64,000 nucleotides of DNA, taken from Nymphaea colorata. Lineage: Eukaryota; Streptophyta; Magnoliopsida; Nymphaeales; Nymphaeaceae. Position numbers and translations under genes: made by a program. Shown here one piece after another: positions 55,597 to 64,000 of the stretch. Each line of letters opens with the position of its first letter. Position 1 is the stretch's first letter. Below the pieces are notes generated by a model. That model was not told the DNA's origin, ran no database searches, and saw nothing but the letters and a program-made list of their open reading frames with translations. Where the stretch lies: NCBI RefSeq assembly GCF_008831285.2, contig NC_045139.1:23728412-23792411 (forward strand), read 5' to 3'.

Positions 55597-55868
55597 CGTA
55601 TGGGGATCGGGTCTGTTCAGACCCGATCCATTCTCCTTATATCCACACGCCTAAAAGTTACTAGGTGGTGGCTCTTTTGTAATATTTTATAATTTTATGT
55701 ACAAATCTGTTGTAACCTATTAGGGTTATTCTTTTAATTAAAAGATTAAGGAACACATGGCTGTGTTAAGCCGGCTGCTCCCTTTCCTCCATCGTCTTCT
55801 TTCATCCTCTCCTCTCAATATATCTGTTTTGCATACGAAGAGACGAGTACTTTGTGAAGATTCTTATA
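55591..55868 (+). repeat. 3' LTR of element B2
   Basis: 278 bp copy of the B LTR. It lacks a matching duplication because its right neighbour is X4. Confidence 0.93.
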
Positions 55869-57137
55869 GTGCACACCATGGGCGGCCCATAACCGAGAGA
55901 CAACCCTTGTGGTAGCCCATAATAGTATGGATCCATTCATCCGCTGCAGCGGTAGAGCACTCATGCATGGGTGTGTGAATTCCAAGGAAAGATACTCAGC
56001 CTTCCTTAAGACACCCAGGTTGGAAAGGCAGGAGTCCAACACTCCAAGCACATCACACAACAGTACCTTGGGGCCTTGCACCGCCTGCGCTTCGAACAGG
56101 CGAGACCAGTGGCGAAGGAGGGACAACTCCCAAACACATAACCACATCCCACTACCTCTCATCTCTTAATCATTCATTATTATCATTATAATAGCACATT
56201 CACAAAATGACTGGCTAGCTCATGAGGTTGGTACACTTCACGAGTGCACCCACACCTCCAATTGCCTCCACACGAGGGCCATACATTTCATTACATTCTT
56301 AGCTAGCCGTCATACTGCATGGGTACAACTACACTCTAATTCATTCATTTGCATCATTGTCTGCGGCAATGCATATGCAACAAATCATAACATTCATATT
56401 CATGAGCATTCACATCTTATCAAACACATCATTCACATCTTTCAAAACTTAGCCAAATCCTGGAGAGTAGTCTCGATCTGTGATGGCTCGTAGTTGTCCT
56501 ATACAATTATCATTCTATGATGATCTCTAATGCACAATCGGGGTTGAGGAGACACTCGACTCGATACCCCACCTCATTTGTCCTAAACAGTTATCAATTC
56601 TAACATGCACATGCAAATGCGCAACAACTTTCAAAACGAGCTTCTAATAGCTTTCCAAAACAAAACTTGTCACATAACAAATCATTCACAAAATGACTGG
56701 CTAGCTCATGAGGTTGGTTCACTTCACAAGTGCACCCACACCTCCAATTGCCTCTACACGAGGGCTACACATAACATTAATAGTCTTAACTAGCCATCAT
56801 AACCATACGGGTAAAACTACCATTCAATTCATTCAATTGCATCATTGCCCATGGTAATGCGTATATCACAAATCACAACATTAACAATCACACACATCAG
56901 TCACATCTTTTAAAACTTAGCCAAACCACGACGAGTAGTCTCGATCCGTGATTGGCTCGTAGCTGTCCTAGGCAATTATCATTCTATGATGCTTTCTAAT
57001 GCACAATTGGGATCGAGGAGACACTCGACCCGATACCCCACCTCATCTGTCCTAAGCAGTTATCAATTCTAGCATGCACATGCAATGCGTAACATTTTCA
57101 AAACAAGCTTCTAATAGCTTTTCAAAACAAATCTTAT
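55869..57137 (-). mobile_element. Gypsy LTR family X, inverted fragment X4
   Basis: The minus strand carries the X segment with GCGCAGGCGGTGCAAGGCCC (complement near 56080), AACCAACCTCATGAGCTAGC (near 56710) and TATCGAGTCGAGTGTCTCC. It starts abruptly at GTGCACACC next to B2 and is cut at 57137 by the LTR of element E. An internal tandem duplication (period about 484 bp; CACAAAATGACTGGCTAGCT at about 56203 and 56687) is present. The opposite orientation to X3 excludes it as the simple 3' LTR of the neighbouring gypsy. Confidence 0.85.
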
Positions 57138-57359
57138 TGTTGCAGCGGAGAAGAAGAGAGTGAGAGAGAGAAGCTGCCGTGAGATTGAACCTTGAGAACT
57201 CTCTATTACGATAACCCTCATCTCTCTTATAAAAGAGATTAGGGTAAAAAGGGATTTACAAAATAACTCAATGGAAAATAAGGAAAATATTAAAGAGATC
57301 TTATAACTCTTTAATATTACAAGGAACCTCCTAAAACATAAAACTTTTCTTGTTCAACA
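57138..57359 (-). repeat. LTR of element E (3' LTR)
   Basis: About 222 bp, plus-strand ends TGTTGCAGCGGAG and CTTGTTCAACA. Boundaries rest on the TG...CA ends, the adjoining polypurine tract and the switch from X4 sequence, because the partner LTR is outside the window. Confidence 0.75.
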
Positions 57360-57366
57360 CTCCCCC

Positions 57367-57870
57367 TCAAGCTGGAGCATACATATTAAACATGCTCAGC
57401 TTGTCACAACATCTAGAGAAATCACCAATAGGAAGAGCTTTGGTGAAGATATCTGCAGCTTGATCTTCTGAAGGAACATGAACAGTGGCAATGGTTCCTG
57501 CTTGAACGAGATCTCGAATGTAATGGCAATCCACCTCAATATGTTTAGTTCTTTCATGGAAAACTAGATTGTTTGCAATGTGTGTGGCTGCTTGATTGTC
57601 ACAATACATCTTCATGGGAAGTGTGATTGACACACTTAAGCTGGATAGCATGGATCTAGCCCACGTCATTTCTGCTGCTGTTTGAGCCATAGCTCTGTAT
57701 TCGGATTCTGCACTAGATCTTGACACCACACCTTGTTTTTTGCTTCTCCACGATATGAGATTGCCTCCCACAAATACACAAAATCCTGTGGTAGATTTTC
57801 TGTCCTCTACTGAGCCAGCATAATCAGCATCACTATAGGCTTCCACTTCCAGAGTCTTACCTTTTGTGAA
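57367..57870 (-). pseudogene. Element E RNase H end of pol
   Basis: The minus frame reads AYSDADYAGSVEDRKSTTGF, RSSAESEYRAMAQ, MYCDNQAATHIANNLVFHER and MFNMYAPA, ending in TGA at 57367-57369, which overlaps the polypurine tract. It is the C-terminal piece of the polyprotein whose upstream part is at 60978-63977. A2 separates them. The frame is continuous across the insertion once one copy of the 5 bp duplication is discounted. Confidence 0.92.
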
Positions 57871-58148
57871 TGTTAACATATCATGTATAGGGAACCGGGT
57901 CTGGATCTAGACCCGGTCCCATGGGCACGGGTACCGAGAGTGGCTCGGTACCCTAGGCGGTTTTCCCTCTTATTTAATCCCACTTATGGTGTAATTGTTG
58001 ATTAAGTGGAATAACATTTTCTCTCTCCTAGGGTTGCGGTTGTGCCCCTAGGTTAGAGCTTCTCCGTGGTTTTTCACCTCTCTTTGAGGTTTTCCACGGA
58101 CATTGTGTGTTCCTTCTCTTTCTCTCCATCTTGGTGTGTGTTTCTACA
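57871..58148 (+). repeat. 5' LTR of element A2
   Basis: 278 bp, TGTTAACATATC to TGTTTCTACA. Confidence 0.96.
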
Positions 58149-58377
58149 TGGTATCAAAGCAACGCGTGAGAGATCGTTGGTGTGTTAGTCGTGTTTCCGC
58201 CGTTTTTTTGCCGCTGCTGTTTCCGCCGGTTTTTTTCTGCCGCCGCCGTCCAGCGCCACCTACCCACCGCCGTCGCTCTCTTCAGCACCGCTGCTGTCCA
58301 GCGCCGCCATCGTCTAGCGCCGCTGCCTCTTGTTTGTCGTCTCTGGTGCTGGGTATTCTTTCTCCTTGGTGATTGTG

Positions 58378-58896
58378 ATGGCCGAGGAGATGTCCCTCAA
58401 GATCGATGATGCCCTAGACTCGGGCAGCAATACCAAGAGCGAGATCTTACCTGTTCAAGTCACCTCCATCCGACTGAACAAAGATAACTATCTCTCTTGG
58501 AAGGCTGCCCTAGAAATTGGGATAACCAGTCGTGGTCGCCTGTCCTACATTACTGGGGAGAAGCCTGCACCTGCAAAAACCGATCCGCGATGGGCTACTT
58601 GGGCGTTGGAAGATAGTCATGTTAAAGTATGGATTATTAGTTCTGTTTCTGCAGATATTCAGCCTTTGATCTTGCGTAAATCGACTGCCTACGACATGTG
58701 GACTGTGCTTGCACGGATGTATGGCCGTAAGAAGAGAGTATTGCGTACGTACCAAATCAAACGTAGCATATACTCTCTTAAACAGGGTGACTTGTCTGTA
58801 GCCGCTTTCTTTGCAGCCCTAAAGACTAAGTGGGAGGAACTTGACTACCATGTGAATGATGACTGGCACTGTGGGTCTGATCATGCCTTGTACTGA
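58378..58896 (+). pseudogene. Element A2 gag, N-terminal part
   Basis: ATG 58378 (MAEEMSLKIDDALDSGSNTK), with VTSIRLNKDNYLSWKAALEI, AKTDPRWATWALEDSHVKVW and KTKWEELDYHVNDDWHCG. It keeps the reading frame that A1 has lost near 42061 and the TGG that is a stop in A1 at 42502. It ends at TGA 58894-58896, where A1 has TGG (DHALYWDKEW), after which the same frame continues at 58909. Confidence 0.9.
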
Positions 58897-58908
58897 GACA
58901 AAGAATGG

Positions 58909-60501
58909 ATGGATCGGACGTTTATTTTCCTTGGAGGCTTACGCGATGAATTTGAATCCATTAGGAGCCAAATTCTCAATTGTGACGAGGTCCCCAGAAT
59001 TGAAGAGGTGTATGCCCGTGTGGAATCTGAGGAACAGCGTCGCCAGGTGATGCATATTGACACCAGTCAGGGGAGTTCTCCTTCAGCCTTTGTTAGTCGT
59101 GCTTCTGGGATTGGACAGCGTCCTGTTCGGCGGTGTAGCCATTGCAACAAATCCGGACATTCTGTTGATTTTTGTTGGGATCTTCATCCTGAGAGGCGGC
59201 TTGTCCGGGGTCGTCCTCCTTCTAGCCGCCGGAGTCCTTCTGTGCTTGAGCCTAGTCAGAGTAGTCCTTCAAATGTTGCCAAATCTAAGCTTTCCTCCGA
59301 TCAAATCAAAGAACTGCAAGCGTATATCAGCCGGCTGTCTACTACTCAGGAGGATACTTCCACGTCTGAGGGGGCTAAGTTAGCCCAAGCTCTCGTGGCC
59401 ACTAGTGACCAAGGTAATTCTTCACATGGTGATTGGATTGTTGACAGTGGTGCTACGCATCATATGACAGTGGACCCTAAGATGTTCCAAGAATACAAAT
59501 TGTCTTCGGGGCAGCAACGTGTATCTATGGCTGATGGTTCTTCTATCTCTGTGGCTGGAAAAGGGAGTTTGTCCTTGTTAAATAAATACTGTCTTCATAA
59601 TGCTCTTCATGTTCCCAATATTCCTGTGAATTTGTTATCTGTCAGCAGTATTACTAAAGAACTCAACTGTAATCTGATCTTTTCTGCTGATCGGTGTTTT
59701 CTGCAGGACTTGGTGACGGGGCAGAAGATTGGGATTGGTTCGGCTATTGATGGACTCTACAGACTGCCTGTGCAGGTTGCGTCCGCTCTTTTTTCAGCCA
59801 CTAGTGGACAGTTGTCAGGCATGGAAGACAGATCTACTATTATGCGATGGCACGAGCGGATTGGTCATCTTCCGTTTCCATTGATTAAGAAGTTGTTTTC
59901 TAGTTTGTTTCATTTTGTTTCCATGGACTCCTTCACCTGTGAAGTGTGTCAGTTGGCTAAACATGTTAGGGCCTCGTACCCTATTTCATTCAATAAAACC
60001 ACTCGTCCATTTGCTTTGGCTCATTCTGATGTTTGGGGTCCTTCGGGAGTACCCACTTGTCGTGGTTTTCATTACTTTATGACCCTTATTGATGATTACT
60101 CCCGTTGTACGTTCGTGTATCTGTTGAAAGAACGTAGTGAAGTTCCCGTTATTGTCAAAAATTTTGTGGCCTTTGTTGAGACTCAGTTTCAGACGTCTGT
60201 CCAAGCTTTTCGCACCGATAATGCTAGAGAGTATGTCTCTCAATCCCTAGATGATTTCTTGAAGAGAAAGGGTATTGTTCATGAAACGTCATGTAGTTTT
60301 GTATGGAGAAGTAAGAGGCAGGAAGTTTGCTCTAGATCCAGTGCTGAGGCTGAATACAGGGCTGTGGCTATGGGAGTTACAGAAATGTTATGGTTAAAGA
60401 TTCTCCTAGCAGATATTGGTGTTGAAACAGAAGAGAAGATGAGGATGTACTGCGACAACAAGTCTGCAATTAATCTTGCGAATAAATCCCGTTCTGCATG
60501 A
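58909..60501 (+). pseudogene. Element A2 gag C-term-protease-integrase fused in frame to RNase H
   Basis: 530 codons open. Zinc knuckle CSHCNKSGHSVDFCW, protease WIVDSGATHHMTVDP (D-S-G intact), gag-pre-integrase WHERIGHLPFPLIKKLFSSL, integrase zinc motif CEVCQLAKH and core HSDVWGPSGVPTCRGFHYF with RTDNAREY. At HETSCS (about 60298) the sequence jumps to FVWRSKRQEVCSRSSAEAEY and MYCDNKSAINLANK of RNase H. The third integrase catalytic residue (Glu of the VAERKN motif) is deleted. An extra A near 60483 shifts the frame, and the tail continues 60476-60700 to EGEC with TAA in the LTR. Confidence 0.9.
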
Positions 60502-60694
60502 CAGAACTAAACATGTGGAGATTGATCGCCACTTCATACAGGAACACATAGATTCAAAGGAGTTGATCCTACCTTATATGAAGTCTGAAGATCAAATTGC
60601 AGATGTTCTAACCAAAGCCTTATGTACATCTCAATTTGAGAAAAATGTAAGCAAGCTTGGCATGTTTGACATGTATGCCAAGCTTGAGGGGGAG

Positions 60695-60972
60695 TGTTAA
60701 CATATCATGTATAGGGAACCGGGTCTGGATCCAGACCCGGTCCCATGGGCACGGGTACCGAGAGTGGCTTGGTACCCTAGGTGGTTTTCCCTCTTATTTA
60801 ATCCCACTTATGGTGTAATTGTTGATTAAGTGGAATAACATTTTCTCTCTCCTAGGGTTGCGGTTGTGCCCCTAGGTTAGAGCTTCTTCGTGGTTTTTCA
60901 CCTCTCTTTGAGGTTTTCCACGTATATTGTGTGTTCCTTCTCTTTCTCTCCATCTTGGTGTGTGTTTCTACA
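60695..60972 (+). repeat. 3' LTR of element A2
   Basis: 278 bp, followed by GTGAA at 60973-60977. Confidence 0.96.
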
Positions 60973-60977
60973 GTGAA

Positions 60978-62744
60978 CAAAAGGCCTTTGCCAGGAAAAG
61001 ATTTCAGATATTTAACCACCATCAAAGCAGCATCCCAATGAACTTTCCTTGGTTTTTCCATAAATTGACTTAGTTTTCCCACTGCAAAACTAATGTCTGG
61101 TCTTGTCACGGTAACATAGAGAAGTTTTCCAATAAGGGATCTGTAAGATCTAGAATCCACTAATTCTGTTTGGTCATCATGAAGATGTATATGTGGATTC
61201 ATAGGTAAATTTGCCGGTTTAGCTCCTAGCATCCCTGTGTCCTGCAATAAATCAAGAACATATTTCCGTTGAGAGAGAACAACACCCTCCCCATTGCGAG
61301 CAACTTCTATTCCCAAGAAGTATCGTACAGGACCCAGATCTTTCGTCACAAAGTGTTTTTGAAGAAACAACTTTGCATCAGAAATTTCTTGATCAGAATC
61401 ACCCGTCAGGATAATATCATCAACATAAACCACGAGAACAGTTATACCTCGGGAAGCCTTCTTGATAAACAAGGAATGATCAAGAGGAGATCTCACAAAG
61501 CCACACTGTGAGACTACCTCGGAAAACTTGTGAAACCACGCACGAGGACTCTGTTTGAGTCCATAAATAGCTTTCTTCAGCTTACACACTTTTCCACACT
61601 CCCCCTGTCGTTCAAATCCCGGTGGTTGTTGCATATAGACAGTCTCATCAAGATCACCATACAAAAAGGCGTTTTTGACATCCAGTTGATACATGTGTCA
61701 GTCATCGTGGACAGCCACAGAAATAATAAGATGAATGGTTCCAAAACGAGCAACTGGAGAGAATGTCTCAAAGAAATCCACACCGTAGGTCTGCGTGTAG
61801 CCCTTAGCAACCAATCGAGCTTTGTATCGTTCCAAAGAACCATCAGAATTATACTTAACTGTGAATACCCACTTTGAGCCAACAATATCACATCGAGGAG
61901 GAGGATCAACAAGTTCCCAAGTGCCCCTCTGCACTAAGGCATCCATCTCATCTTGCATAGCCCGTCTCCATTGGTTGTCTAATAAGGCCTGCTGGTGACA
62001 CGTAGGAACTGTATGAGCAGCCAAAGCATGAATGAATTGTTGCATATTTTTACTAACCCCATCAGTAGACACAAAATGAGATATATGATGTAAAGTACAT
62101 TGTCGTCTGCCTTTGCGAAGAGCAATAGGTAAGTCTTGACAAGGATCAGAATGAGTAGGGCTATGCGCTTCAGATGTACTTACCTCCTGAGAAACGGTTG
62201 GCAAAAGATTATGAGAAGGGTCCTGTCGACGTGTGTAGATCAGCGGTGGATCACGAAACTTGGACACAACAGACGAAAGAGATTCAACAGGGAACGACTC
62301 CAAAGGAATATGAGGAATAGGTAGTGGGTCTGGAGACCGTGGCATCTCAGTAGACATAGGAGTGAGGCTATAATAAGGTTGAGACTCAAAGAATGTGACA
62401 TCCGCACTGATATACTCTTTTTGAGTCAAGGGATCAAAGCATTTGTAGCCTTTATGGTTTCTGGAGTAGCCAATGAAAATGCATTTAATGGCTTGGGCTC
62501 CCAATTTGTCACGTGTGGGTCCAAGAATGTGAACAAAGCATGTGCAACCAAATACTTTGGGAGCCACTGGAAACAAGGATCTTTGTGGGTGCACAAGTTT
62601 AATGGGGATATGGTTATCAATGGAGGATGAGGGTAAACGATTGGTTAAGTAGCAAGCAGTAAGAACAGCATCTCCCCAAAAATATGCAGGGATATTAGTA
62701 TGAAGCATAAGGGAACGAGCCACATTTAAAAGTTGACGATGTTT
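60978..62744 (-). pseudogene. Element E pol: integrase C-terminus, RT, RNase H start
   Basis: Minus frames: 62723-61698 has MLHTNIPAYFWGDAVLTACY, VFGCTCFVHILGPTRDKLGA, FIGYSRNHKGYKCFDPLTQK and the RT start [20 protein letters not shown] with YGVDFFETFSPVARF. It ends at TGA 61698-61700, in place of a Trp before [10 protein letters not shown]. 61694 onward has YGDLDETVYMQQPPGF, LVVYVDDIILTGD (catalytic Y-V-D-D), RYFLGIEVARNGEGVVLSQR, TRPDISFAVGKLSQFMEKPR and FPGKGLLF, where A2 begins. Confidence 0.92.
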
Positions 62745-64000
62745 TCACTCAACTATTTCATTTTGCTGGGAAGTATGGGGACATGTAAACTGAGGAGAAA
62801 TGCCATTATCTGAGTAAAACTTCATTAAGGTAGATGCCTTAAACTCAAGAGCATTATCAGTGTGAATGTTTTTAACAAGAATACCAAACTGGGTCTTTAT
62901 TTCAATAATAAGGTTTTTGAGAGTACATACGACTTCAGACCTTTCCTTCAAAAGAAAAACCCAGGTGACTCGAGAATAATCATCTACGATGACAAGAAAA
63001 TAACGAAATCTTGACCTACTAGCAACTCTGCTAGGACCCCACACATCAACATGAAGAAGATCAAATAGTCCACAACTGGACGTACTAAGACTCGATGAAT
63101 AACTACTACGAGTGTATTTGCCAAGTTGACAAGCTTCACACTGGAACGACTCTGGTAAGGAGAGATGTGGAAGGAGATGACAGAGCTTGGAGACAGATGG
63201 ATGACCAAGTCTGAGATGCCACTGGAACGAGGAGGACAACGATGTGATCGATGATGCTGCAATACCCACGGGATCCGACAGGAAGTAGATGCCCTCTTTC
63301 TCATAGCCTCCACCAATCGTCTTCCCAGTTGGCAAGTCCTGAAATGAACATAAACCAGAGTCAAACGTAACACGACAATGTAAATCATTAACCAATTGTC
63401 CAACAGATAACAAATTTGTGGGAAACTTAGGAGCATATAACACATTGGGAATAGTCATAGATTGAGAGATCTTGATATCTCCATATCCCATAATGGGTGA
63501 CAATCTACTATCTGCAAGTCTCACATGACGTATCTGAGGTAGTGAGTGTAGCACAGTAAACATAGAAGGCGTACTACAAAAGTGCCTCGATGCCCCTGAA
63601 TCAATAATCCAAGTAGTACCTGTATCATGTGAGATAGTGTCAACAGACATAGCGCTGTCAGTCATAACTGTGGAGGCCGATGGCTGAGTAGATCCGTGTG
63701 CTAGAAAGTCCTCATACTCTGACTTATTGATACTCACAGTCATTGTCTCAGGCTGAGAAGAAGATAAAAACCCTTCTACTACTGATGACGCTGCTTGGGC
63801 CACTCCAATAGAAGACTGTAAAGAGTTCTTCCCCAGCTTTGATGTAACATTTCTGCCTAAGAATGGCGCTGCAGTAGGGCGACCATGTTTATCCCAACAT
63901 CTGCCTTCCAAATGACCTATTTTCCCACAATAAGTGCACTGAAATCTCCCCCGACCTCCTCCTGACCCACGGCCCATGCCTCTTCCCCTGAAGAAACCGC
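62745..64000 (-). pseudogene. Element E gag zinc knuckle-protease-integrase core, 5' end off window
   Basis: Open on the minus strand from the window edge to TGA 62745-62747. Gly/Arg-rich stretch and zinc knuckle CTYCGKIGHLEGRCW (about 63935-63890), protease WIIDSGASRHFCSTP (D-S-G intact), gag-pre-integrase WHLRLGHPSVSKLCHLLPHL with CEACQLGKY, integrase core HVDVWGPSRVASRSRFRYF, DDYSRVTWVFLLKERSE, HTDNALEF and HTSQQNEIVE. The stop follows that Glu, where the family has Arg (E-R-K-H). The frame is open through codons upstream of the ATG at 63977, so gag continues beyond the window. Confidence 0.92.

Larger units (their letters stand above)
54739..55868 (+). mobile_element. Copia element B2: 3' fragment with RNase H and 3' LTR
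   Basis: From TTGACAGGACAAATGATAGT onward the sequence matches B1 from 31553 to its end, about 97-98 percent by eye. The 5' LTR, gag, integrase and most of RT are absent. The 3' LTR is 55591-55868, with an end GATTCTTATA instead of GATTCTTACA. Both boundaries are abrupt joins, to gypsy pol on the left and to an inverted X LTR on the right. Confidence 0.92.
57871..60972 (+). mobile_element. Copia element A2, internally deleted (3.1 kb)
   Basis: LTRs 57871-58148 and 60695-60972 (278 bp each), duplication GTGAA (57866-57870 and 60973-60977), primer-binding site TGGTATCAAAGC 58149-58160, polypurine tract GAGGGGGAG 60686-60694. Compared with A1 about 1.97 kb is missing: the integrase C-terminus, all RT and the start of RNase H. 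LTRs differ by about six bases by eye. It has everything needed in cis for mobilisation but no RT, so it is a non-autonomous derivative. Confidence 0.96.
57138..64000 (-). mobile_element. Copia element E, interrupted by A2 and running off the window
   Basis: Minus-strand Ty1/copia element. Its 3' LTR is 57138-57359 and the polypurine tract complement CTCCCCCTC is at 57360-57368. RNase H reads 57870-57367. A2 with its duplicated GTGAA interrupts it, and pol continues 60978-63977 toward gag at the window edge. It resembles D in its proteins. The 5' LTR and the target duplication lie beyond 64000. Confidence 0.92.

Noticed and set aside
1-64000. CRISPR arrays, tRNA or rRNA genes, bacterial operons
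   Set aside because: None seen. Short direct repeats here belong to transposons or minisatellites, and coding sequence shows plant introns and retroelements.

Overview
The window is plant nuclear DNA. The evidence is spliced remnants of plant host genes with GT-AG introns, Ty1/copia and Ty3/gypsy elements primed from an initiator-Met tRNA type site (TGGTATCA[A/G]AGC), AT-rich intergenic DNA and MITE-like repeats. A flowering plant is most likely; the species cannot be told. I see no intact host gene, no tRNA or rRNA gene and no prokaryotic feature. Family names A-E and X below are local labels.

Layout. 1-2080: the 3' half of a broken selenium-binding-protein (SELENBP/methanethiol oxidase) gene, whose intron holds three WD40 exons resembling PRL1 (pleiotropic regulatory locus 1). 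2325-3205: a degenerate tandem array of about 115 bp units. 3206-7591: unrecognised sequence, the last 3 kb GC-rich and LTR-like. 7592-10619: a 3' truncated copy (X1) of a 3 kb gypsy LTR. 10620-20368: AT-rich intergenic DNA with MITE-like elements, an SKP1-like remnant, an unrecognised exon and a 75 bp-arm hairpin. 20374-33985: copia element C (minus strand), interrupted by a solo X LTR (X2, 22855-25906) and a complete copia element B1 (27602-32679, plus). 34818-40508: a second SELENBP copy, split in an exon by copia element D (34938-40208, minus), the best preserved element here. 40509-47046: the second copy of the PRL1-containing intron, split by copia element A1 (41369-46573, plus). 48163-54738: gypsy 5' LTR (X3) plus decayed gag-pol. 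54739-55868: the 3' end of a second B copia (B2). 55869-57137: inverted X fragment (X4). 57138-64000: copia element E (minus, runs off the window), interrupted by A2 (57871-60972), an internally deleted A element.

The retroelements act independently of the host genes. What the window records is an order of insertions. Target-site duplications could be read for A1 (CTTGT), A2 (GTGAA), B1 (CAAAG), C (CAAAT), D (GTTTC/GTCTC) and X2 (GGACT). The unfilled site of A1 survives in the duplicate copy at 830-840. Most inactivating stop codons are CGA to TGA, CAG to TAG or TGG to TGA/TAG, as expected from deamination of methylated cytosine in silenced DNA. The most unusual points are the PRL1 exons inside a SELENBP intron (present twice), the in-frame integrase-RNase H deletion fusion in A2, and the placement of the polyprotein stop codon within the first six bases of the 3' LTR in families A, B and C.
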